From NCBI GenBank assembly GCA_015062015.1, contig SUVM01000002.1, positions 1 through 50,355 on the forward strand: DNA of 50,355 nt, given 5' to 3'. This document shows positions 44,472-50,355 of this stretch, one piece after another (positions within the stretch are counted from its first letter, which is position 1; the number at the start of each line of letters is the position of its first letter). A program made the position numbers and the translations under genes. The notes below the pieces were generated by a model. That model had not been told where the DNA came from. It saw nothing but the letters and a program-made list of their open reading frames with translations, and ran no database searches. This DNA comes from Akkermansiaceae bacterium. Its GTDB lineage: Bacteria; Verrucomicrobiota; Verrucomicrobiia; Verrucomicrobiales; Akkermansiaceae.

Positions 44472-45572
44472 TTACACCTTAAGAGTAGCGCGGCCGGCAG
44501 CAGCCATAAGGGCTTGCTGCGTACCGGAAACCACAATGCGCATATCGGGAGTAACCTCGCCGAGCACCTGCACCATATCCCCCCGGGATGCCCCGGTTTG
44601 CACAGGGATAAGAGCCACCTTATTATCCTGTTGTAAAGCCAACACAAATTGCTGCCCCTGCTGAGACACAATGGCAGATTGCGGCACCATCAGGGCATTT
44701 TTCACCTCATCCGTCACAGCGCGCACTTTTACAAACATTCCCGGCCGCAGCAAAGAATCCGGGTTAGGCAATTGAGCTTCCATTTGCAAAGTACCCAAAG
44801 TGGCAGACACCGCGTTATCCACACCAATAATGCGGGCTTTATGCGGGTAGAGCGAGCCATCTGCCGTAAGCACCTCCACCTCCGTTCCGGGGCGCAGCGT
44901 ACCGTTACTACCGCCTTGTTTGAGCCAATCCTGCTCACTGATGCTAAAATTCACCCGTATCGGTTGCACGCCATACACCGTCACCAATGGGTTACCGGAT
45001 GGGGAAACATAGCTACCCACATCCGCCTCGGCAAACCCCGCAATACCCGTCACCGGTGCATAAAGCTCGCAATAAGCCACATCCGTCTGCGCTTGAGCCA
45101 CGGCGGCTTGCGCCGCCCGCAGAGAGGCCTGCGCAGCTTCTTCCTTGCGAAGCGCCTCCGTATAGGTTTGGCGGGCTACAGCCCCATCATTCACCAGCGG
45201 GCGGTAGTAGTCCACATTCTGCAAAGCCTCCTGCGCCTGCACCTTGGCCACGGCCTCGTTTTGCCGAGCCTGCTGCAAAGCCTCCGCATACAGGGTGTCA
45301 TCCAAACGGTACAACAGCTCACCCTTTTTTACCTGTTGACCATTGGTAAAAAAACGCTCCACAATGTGGCCGTCCACACGGGGTAAAATATCCACCGACA
45401 CCTCGGGTACCAAACGCCCAATCCACTCCCCATAAACCGTTACATCCTCCACCTTGGGTGCCATCACCGCCACCGTATATTCCGGCAAAGGCAAATCCGC
45501 AGCGGGGTTCTCTTGGTGGCAGGCCACCAGCAACAAAGCGGGCAGCAGCCCTATCATCATCTTAATCGTCAT
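44472..45572 (-). CDS. RND efflux periplasmic adaptor lipoprotein (MFP family)
   Basis: A 366-residue adaptor that links an inner-membrane pump to an outer-membrane channel. It has a lipoprotein signal (MTIKMMIGLLPALLLVAC), then the AcrA-type order: beta-barrel/lipoyl half VDILPRVDGHIVERFFTNGQQVKKGELLYRLDD, alpha-hairpin rich in Ala and Gln (about 95-160), second lipoyl half YCELYAPVTGIAGFAEADVGSYVSP and the C-terminal membrane-proximal domain. ATG 45572 is chosen for the lipobox; the frame is open to 45695. No RND pump or TolC-like gene is adjacent; downstream it meets the convergent DUF805 gene. Confidence 0.88.
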   Translation of the reverse strand: MTIKMMIGLLPALLLVACHQENPAADLPLPEYTVAVMAPKVEDVTVYGEWIGRLVPEVSVDILPRVDGHIVERFFTNGQQVKKGELLYRLDDTLYAEALQQARQNEAVAKVQAQEALQNVDYYRPLVNDGAVARQTYTEALRKEEAAQASLRAAQAAVAQAQTDVAYCELYAPVTGIAGFAEADVGSYVSPSGNPLVTVYGVQPIRVNFSISEQDWLKQGGSNGTLRPGTEVEVLTADGSLYPHKARIIGVDNAVSATLGTLQMEAQLPNPDSLLRPGMFVKVRAVTDEVKNALMVPQSAIVSQQGQQFVLALQQDNKVALIPVQTGASRGDMVQVLGEVTPDMRIVVSGTQQALMAAAGRATLKV

Positions 45573-45626
45573 GAAGCACAGACCCGCCGCCCCGCCATTC
45601 TCTTCAAAAACAAGTGGCTTTGTTGC

Positions 45627-45655
45627 TTGCGGTTTGCTGCCGTCTCTGCTACAAT
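45627..45655 (+). promoter_or_regulatory. Promoter of the NrfD-like operon
   Basis: TTGCGG (45627-45632), 17-bp spacer, TACAAT (45650-45655), ending 8 bp before ATG 45664; almost leaderless. Confidence 0.6.
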
Positions 45656-45663
45656 CGGGGCAC

Positions 45664-46998
45664 ATGCAAAACCACCACGCCCCCAACACGCGCACTTATC
45701 CACGCGCTGCAGCTGTATTGCTGTGCGCGGCACTGGCCGCGTGGGGATTAGGATGGAGCGCCGTACGCATCGCCACAGAGGGGGTCGGGGTCTTGGGTGT
45801 CAACAACAACGTACCTTGGGGGTGGGATATTGTACTGTTTGTATTTTGGATAGGCTTGGGGCACGCCGGCACACTCATATCCGCCATACTGCTACTCACC
45901 GGCAAGCGGTGGAGAAAAAGCATTGCACGCCGGGCAGAGCTCATGACACTGTGTGCCATATGCACAGCAGCCGTGTTTCCCCTCATCCATGTAGGGCGTG
46001 CATGGATGCTCTGGCAAATGGTGCCGCTACCCGTAGCCAGCGGAGTATGGCCGGAGGCCGCCTCTGCCTTGGTGTGGGATGCGGCGGCCATCTGCTCTTA
46101 CCTCCTGCTTTCCGTCCTGTTTTTACACATGGGCATACGTGGGGAGCGAGCGGACCAAGCAAACCATCGCGGGCTTTGGGCATACAGCTGCCTGCTCATG
46201 GCCGGCATTTTAACACCGCTGGTAATCACGGTGCATAGTGTCGTAGGCAGCGATTTTGCATTGGCCTTACGCTGGCAAAGCGTCATCATACCACCCTATT
46301 TTGTATGCGGAGCCCTGCTATCCGGCATGGCTGCCGTGCAACTGATAGCCGTTGCACAACACTGCAAAACGGCACTTTTACTGAAACTCACCCAACTCAC
46401 AGCCGGATTAAGCGGCGCCATAGGGCTGTTTTATGCCTACGAGCTCATTACCGAGCCGGAGGTACGCACCACCACCTACGGAGGCATGGTATGCCTCAAC
46501 GTCATCCTGCCGATTGTACTCTTGAACATACGGCGGCTTCGGGGCAATCGGCTCATCATCACCCTTGTCAGCATCGGCATCCTCATCGGCATGTGGCAAG
46601 AGCGCGTGCATATCATCATAGAGCGCTCCCTGCACGCTACAGGCGGCCTTTACAGCCCCAGCAATGTGGATATCGCCATGCTGGCAGGCAGCATCGGCTT
46701 ATTTTGTGCACTTTTTATCGGCTTCTGCACCAAACTGCCTCAAGAACAACAAAACCCGCAAGACCATCTTCCCGCCACTCCCCCCCGCACCGTACGCCAT
46801 GCAGCACTGGTAGGAGCCGGCACAGCCGCAAGCCTCCTCTTACTGTGGCTATACCTCACTCAACAGGCAGATACGGCAGGCAGCGCGGGCAGCAGCCCTG
46901 CAGGGCTTCCTTTTGCGTTTCCCCTGCTCTTTGTAGCAATCCTCTTAGGTGCCGGACTGGGCGTTTATATTCATTACATAAGCCGAACAAGCCGCTAA
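45664..46998 (+). CDS. NrfD/PsrC-like integral membrane quinol-interacting protein
   Basis: A 444-residue protein with about ten transmembrane helices. WGLGWSAVRIATEGVGVLGVN, VPWGWDIVLFVFWIGLGHAG and ELMTLCAICTAAVFPLIHVG, with the VGRAWM that follows, match the NrfD superfamily as seen in alternative complex III subunit ActC, where the protein binds and oxidises quinol. A C-terminal soluble linker (EQQNPQDHLPATPPRT) leads to one or two more helices. ATG 45664 is chosen because of the TACAAT box 8 bp upstream. The stop overlaps the next ATG (TAATG), so it is coupled to the cytochrome c gene. Confidence 0.82.
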   Translation: MQNHHAPNTRTYPRAAAVLLCAALAAWGLGWSAVRIATEGVGVLGVNNNVPWGWDIVLFVFWIGLGHAGTLISAILLLTGKRWRKSIARRAELMTLCAICTAAVFPLIHVGRAWMLWQMVPLPVASGVWPEAASALVWDAAAICSYLLLSVLFLHMGIRGERADQANHRGLWAYSCLLMAGILTPLVITVHSVVGSDFALALRWQSVIIPPYFVCGALLSGMAAVQLIAVAQHCKTALLLKLTQLTAGLSGAIGLFYAYELITEPEVRTTTYGGMVCLNVILPIVLLNIRRLRGNRLIITLVSIGILIGMWQERVHIIIERSLHATGGLYSPSNVDIAMLAGSIGLFCALFIGFCTKLPQEQQNPQDHLPATPPRTVRHAALVGAGTAASLLLLWLYLTQQADTAGSAGSSPAGLPFAFPLLFVAILLGAGLGVYIHYISRTSR

Positions 46999-47444
46999 TG
47001 AAAAGAATACTCACCATACTTGGGCTTATGGCTCTTACCCTTAGCGCAACACTGCTGGTGCTACAAACACAGTGCACCCGCATGCAGCCCGTGCAGTGGA
47101 TTAGCGACATGACAACGGATGGCACCACCGTGCAAAAACGGCTTGCGCCTCCTGCCGGGGTTGTCCCGTTCGGCGAAGCTGCCGCACCGCGCCCCGCAGC
47201 CCCCCTGTTCTGCAACAACTGCGCAACCTGCCACGGCACCACCGGCAACGGGCAGAGCTATGTAAGCAACTACCCGGGCATGCCCGCCGTAGGGGACCTC
47301 ACCGCCACCAACAAAACTACCGAAGAACTCTTGCACTCCCTACAAAACGGGCGCGGAGCCATGCCCGCGTTCCGCAACCGCCTCAGCCCGCAAGAGGCAG
47401 AGGCGCTCATCCACCACATCCATACCCAATTGAAGAAACAATGA
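46998..47444 (+). CDS. Mono-heme cytochrome c lipoprotein-like, ActE-like
   Basis: A 148-residue protein with an N-terminal hydrophobic signal (MKRILTILGLMALTLSATLL) and a possible lipobox Cys near residue 27 (QTQC). The heme c site is CATCH in LFCNNCATCHGTTGNGQS; the distal Met ligand is likely the one in GAMPAFRNRLS. Size and context resemble the ActE subunit of alternative complex III. It overlaps the preceding NrfD-like gene by 1 bp and the following membrane protein gene by 4 bp. Confidence 0.85.
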   Translation: MKRILTILGLMALTLSATLLVLQTQCTRMQPVQWISDMTTDGTTVQKRLAPPAGVVPFGEAAAPRPAAPLFCNNCATCHGTTGNGQSYVSNYPGMPAVGDLTATNKTTEELLHSLQNGRGAMPAFRNRLSPQEAEALIHHIHTQLKKQ

Positions 47445-48451
47445 AACGAGCTTTTATCGTCCTACTGCTGTTTTTTGCGTTGTTATGCGCCATCGCCATT
47501 CAACACACCATCACCCTACCACCCTTCAGCCCTGGCAAAATGTTGGGTCTTATTCCCGTTAACGACATGGTATTTGCGCTGCCGGCTGCCATTTTTGCAG
47601 CAGGAGCCATTGTAGCAGCCATGGGCATTGGGGCAGAGCTATGGCGCAGCCTGCTGCCTATTTGCGGGGCGGCGTGGGTACCCACACACCGTTTTTCTCG
47701 CTTGGCAGATGCCGGGCTATGGTGCGGGTGGATTTTGGCGGGCACCTGCATTGCAGCGCAAAACTACATTTTCCCTTGGCTAGCGGCCAACGCACCGCAT
47801 ACACTCTACACCGCAGAGCACTACAGAATATGGCTACTCATCGGATTCGGCACCATGCTGGCAGCGCGTCTGTTCAACACCTATTTACCGCACAAAAAAG
47901 GGCTGCTGCCCACCTTAATGTGTGCCGCAGTAGCTCTTATATGCGGGCAATGCTGGTGGAACGGCTTACCCATAGATTTTGTAACCGCAGCCTTACTGCT
48001 ACCTTTAGGGGTAATACTGTGCAGTCATAGCGCACAACAGGGGGAGGCAGATGCCCCCTTTATTTGGTTGTGCATTGCAGCACTGGCATTCTGCCTCTAT
48101 GCTACGGGGTTCTCGCAACTCATCATCAACTACCCCACCGGTCCCACGGCTCTGTCTCCGCACACACTTTACCTCAAATTTACCGCAAATACACTGTGGG
48201 TTGCCGCCCTGGTAACACTGCTGATTCCCCCCATGCGCAGCAACACCATAGCCCTACGCATAGTGGGAGGCATCAGTTTAGCGGCCGTCATCATCTACAA
48301 CGCAGAGGCCATTTTTGCCCCCATCTACGCTTGGTGCAACGGGCTTTTCCCCGCTATAGCCGCCATAGTTACTTACCTGCTTACGTTAAGCATTCTGTCT
48401 GCACTGGCAGTTTTGCGCTATGTTTCCGCCACCCAAAACAAAAAAATATAA
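47441..48451 (+). CDS. Polytopic membrane protein in the cytochrome module
   Basis: A 336-residue protein with about ten transmembrane helices (LLLFFALLCAIAIQHTITL, AIFAAGAIVAAMGIGAELW, LCIAALAFCLYATGFSQLII and others) and no soluble domain. Buried charged or polar residues such as the His in RFLTH-like loops are few. It is co-transcribed with the NrfD-like and cytochrome c genes (ATGA overlap), so it is presumably the third subunit, in the place where ActF would be; the sequence similarity is not strong enough to state that as fact. Confidence 0.65.
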   Translation: MKRAFIVLLLFFALLCAIAIQHTITLPPFSPGKMLGLIPVNDMVFALPAAIFAAGAIVAAMGIGAELWRSLLPICGAAWVPTHRFSRLADAGLWCGWILAGTCIAAQNYIFPWLAANAPHTLYTAEHYRIWLLIGFGTMLAARLFNTYLPHKKGLLPTLMCAAVALICGQCWWNGLPIDFVTAALLLPLGVILCSHSAQQGEADAPFIWLCIAALAFCLYATGFSQLIINYPTGPTALSPHTLYLKFTANTLWVAALVTLLIPPMRSNTIALRIVGGISLAAVIIYNAEAIFAPIYAWCNGLFPAIAAIVTYLLTLSILSALAVLRYVSATQNKKI

Positions 48452-48480
48452 GGAATTTAGCGCAATAGTAAAATCAAAGA

Positions 48481-48509
48481 TTGATTTCCACGCAAAAAAA
48501 AGATAGAAT
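48481..48509 (+). promoter_or_regulatory. Promoter of the Pro/Ala-rich membrane protein gene
   Basis: TTGATT (48481-48486), 17-bp spacer, TAGAAT (48504-48509). Start about 48516, leader about 28 nt. Confidence 0.75.
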
Positions 48510-48543
48510 AGCCCCAGTAGCTTAACACCATCTCTCAAATTTT

Positions 48544-50355
48544 ATGGCTGAACCAAAACTTCGTACCGCTGCCCCCGCCGGGGCTCCCCGCCGGGTGCTT
48601 CTTAACACCACCCCCGCACCCACCCGTAAAATCAACCTCTTAGGTGCCAACGGACAATCCATTGCCGCATCCAAGCCGACCCCCGCATCGGCTCCCGCTC
48701 CGGAGCCAAAACCGACGCCCGCTCCGGCTCCCGCACCAGCCCCGGCACCCACTCCCACACCAGCACCGGAGCCGGAACCCGCCCCGGCACCCACTCCCGC
48801 ACCTGCCCCGGAGCCGGAACCCGCCCCGGCACCTACACCTGCACCCACACCGGAGCCGGAACCCGCCCCGGCACCTACACCTGCACCCACACCGGAGCCG
48901 GAACCCACACCTGCACCGGAGCCGGCAGTGGACGAAGAAGCCCTCCGCGCCCAGCAGGAATACGAGCGCCAAATGGAAGAATATAATCGCCAAATGGCAG
49001 AATACAATCGCCAAATGGCAGAGTACGAAGCCGCACAGCAAGCCGCAGCCGCCGCAGCAGCAGCCCAACAAGCCGCTGCATCGCCATCACCGGCACCTGC
49101 ACCGACCGGCAAAACACCTGCCGCCGGGCCTAAACTCAGCGTAGCACGCCCTGCCGGGGCTCCTGCCGCCGGGCCGAAGCTCAGCGTAGCACGCCCTGCC
49201 GGGGCTCCCGCCGCCGGGCCGAAGCTCGGTGCACCACGCCCAGCCGGGGCTCCTGCCCCCAAACCCGCTGTCGGTGGTCCCAAACTCGGCCCCGCAAGCG
49301 TTCCGCCCCCTCCGGCAGCCGCGCAACCAGCCACAGCCTTGCCCCCCGGTACCCCACCACCCCCTCCGGCTGTACCCGAAGAAGAGCTGGAAGAAGGCAT
49401 GCAAGCCATGGAAATGACAGATGCCGAGGCACAACAGCGCCAAGCCTACTTAGAAAAACTGCAAGCCGCAGCCAATAAAAAACCGTTCCACAAAACGCCG
49501 GCTTTCTTCATCGGCTTAGGCATTATCGGCTCCATCTTGATTGGCGGTTCGATATACAGCTACTTCCGCAATGCAGACACCGCTGCCCAACAGGCAGAAA
49601 CAGCACGCCTCGATGCCATCCTGAAGCGCGCCACGGCCATCTCCAAACCCGACAAAAAGACCGTAGATGCAGCCGTCAAAAAAGGTGCTCTCACCGAGGC
49701 AGACGGCGAGCGTATCAAAAAATACGGCGTCAGCACGCTTAAAGAGGCCAAAGCACTGGGTGTGGATGTATCCCTTACGGAAGAAGAGGCCAACGACATC
49801 ACCTACATCGTCCTCCACTTCGACGAACGCACGGAACACGGTCACAACCGCTTCGGCAAAGAACCCAAAGGCACCGCAAAAATGGCTTGCGTGCTTCTGG
49901 GGCTCGGAGCAGAGGCCAACACCAAAGTTTGCGATTCCGTATTCAAAACATTAGCAGAGAACGCCACCAAGATGGATTCCGAGCTGCTGCGTTTCCTGCT
50001 CAACCGCCTCACCAAAGCCGACATCCCCAAACTGCGCAGCAAACTTAACGCATTAGCCAAACCTCTTAACGCCAAAGAGCATGGCGAAATACTGACAGTC
50101 ATCTGGGATTTCAAATCCCGCGTTTGCAACCCCAAAGATGTGGATCTCATCATCGAGATGCTGAAAGCAGACAAACATCCCGACAAATTGCTGGCAGCCA
50201 TCCGCCAATACATGGTCACCCTCTACAAAGTCAAAGTACAGGACGAAGCAGAGAAAACCAAGATTGGCGAAGAGATTTTTGCCGCTATCAAGGGAAAAGA
50301 CGAGGTACTGGGCACACAACACCTCATGCGCATTCTGGGCATGTCTTGCTCCCCC
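48544..50355 (+). CDS. Proline/alanine-rich membrane protein, partial (3' end outside window)
   Basis: Open from ATG 48544 to the window end, 604 residues so far. Order: a short N-terminal tail (MAEPKLRTAAPAGAPRR), a Pro-Ala-Glu repeat region (about 45-125; units such as EPEPAPAPTPAP), a Gln/Tyr-rich coiled coil with EYNRQMAEYNRQMAEY (about 140-175), three 15-residue repeats around GPKLSVARPAGAPAA, a polyproline stretch, one transmembrane helix (about 320-340, PAFFIGLGIIGSILIGGSIY), then a helical HEAT-like domain (LLNRLTKADIPKLRSKLNAL). The long repetitive part is thus on one side of the membrane. Function unknown. The promoter before it supports this frame over the Gly/Ala-rich frames on the other strand. 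Confidence 0.8.
   Translation, partial: MAEPKLRTAAPAGAPRRVLLNTTPAPTRKINLLGANGQSIAASKPTPASAPAPEPKPTPAPAPAPAPAPTPTPAPEPEPAPAPTPAPAPEPEPAPAPTPAPTPEPEPAPAPTPAPTPEPEPTPAPEPAVDEEALRAQQEYERQMEEYNRQMAEYNRQMAEYEAAQQAAAAAAAAQQAAASPSPAPAPTGKTPAAGPKLSVARPAGAPAAGPKLSVARPAGAPAAGPKLGAPRPAGAPAPKPAVGGPKLGPASVPPPPAAAQPATALPPGTPPPPPAVPEEELEEGMQAMEMTDAEAQQRQAYLEKLQAAANKKPFHKTPAFFIGLGIIGSILIGGSIYSYFRNADTAAQQAETARLDAILKRATAISKPDKKTVDAAVKKGALTEADGERIKKYGVSTLKEAKALGVDVSLTEEEANDITYIVLHFDERTEHGHNRFGKEPKGTAKMACVLLGLGAEANTKVCDSVFKTLAENATKMDSELLRFLLNRLTKADIPKLRSKLNALAKPLNAKEHGEILTVIWDFKSRVCNPKDVDLIIEMLKADKHPDKLLAAIRQYMVTLYKVKVQDEAEKTKIGEEIFAAIKGKDEVLGTQHLMRILGMSCSP
48670..48930 (+). repeat. In-gene Pro-Ala-Glu repeats
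   Basis: Imperfect tandem units encoding PEPEPAPAPTPAP-type segments, repeated about five times with period near 36-42 bp. They are likely to expand and contract by recombination and to produce spurious long ORFs on the opposite strand. Confidence 0.7.

Noticed and set aside
44466..44664. C-terminal extension of the DUF805 protein
   Set aside because: Runs antisense to the adaptor gene with non-membrane, Cys/Arg-rich sequence; better explained by an indel in the C9 run.
48522..49443. Long Gly/Ala-rich and Gly/Cys-rich minus-strand ORFs
   Set aside because: They are the reverse strand of the Pro/Ala repeat region; the plus-strand frame has a good promoter, coiled coil, TM helix and domain.

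Overview
The window looks like a chromosomal segment of a Verrucomicrobiota bacterium, most likely an Akkermansia relative. The evidence is a secreted protein ending in the verrucomicrobial-type PEP-CTERM sorting tail, an exopolysaccharide export cluster of the kind that accompanies exosortase, and near-absence of Shine-Dalgarno sequences with very short mRNA leaders. The placement is an inference from gene content; no rRNA is present.

Layout. 1-12.3 kb: housekeeping genes, mostly on the plus strand (PEP-CTERM protein, a 33-bp tandem repeat, psd, dnaE, leuC-leuD, an unknown protein, a DeoR-type regulator), then on the minus strand a 36-residue lipoprotein and an AI-2E/PerM-type transporter, then rpsO. 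12.3-23.3 kb: a complete type I-C CRISPR-Cas locus. It reads on the minus strand as cas3-cas5-cas8c-cas7-cas4-cas1-cas2-leader-array, with 40 good repeats plus one decayed repeat at the trailer end. 23.4-26.3 kb: a primase-helicase-PLD nuclease protein of the TOTE type, a probable second defence gene. 26.3-29.8 kb: an O-antigen ligase/polymerase-like membrane protein and ilvB. 29.9-34.2 kb: phosphodiester glycosidase-like protein, LysM protein, acpP, coaX and a GT28 glycosyltransferase. 34.3-39.1 kb: exopolysaccharide export genes (Wza-like, Wzc-like tyrosine kinase, outer-membrane barrel, secreted protein). 39.1-43.0 kb: two divergent tRNA-Gly genes, two small membrane proteins, gatC-gatA-thiD. 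43.0-50.4 kb: a DUF805 membrane protein, an orphan efflux adaptor lipoprotein, a three-gene NrfD/cytochrome c/membrane-protein module, and a large proline-alanine-rich membrane protein cut by the window end.

The most interesting part is the 270-bp gap upstream of cas3. Divergent from cas3, a near-consensus sigma70 promoter (TTGACT-N17-TAAAAT) is placed to start transcription exactly at a single degenerate copy of the CRISPR repeat, which keeps the last ten bases GAATTGAAAC and a short hairpin. It is followed by one spacer-like stretch and a 9-bp hairpin. This is the architecture of a CreR-like, crRNA-like regulatory RNA. Its pseudo-spacer matches 9 of the first 11 bases of a site that follows a TTC PAM and lies on the -10 box of the predicted CRISPR-array promoter at the leader/array junction. 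If real, the Cascade complex could use this RNA to repress its own array. The match is short and has seed mismatches at positions 1 and 3, so it needs testing.

Two genes appear broken at homopolymers (A7 at 12524-12530 and C9 at 44453-44461). These could be genuine indels, phase variation or assembly errors.
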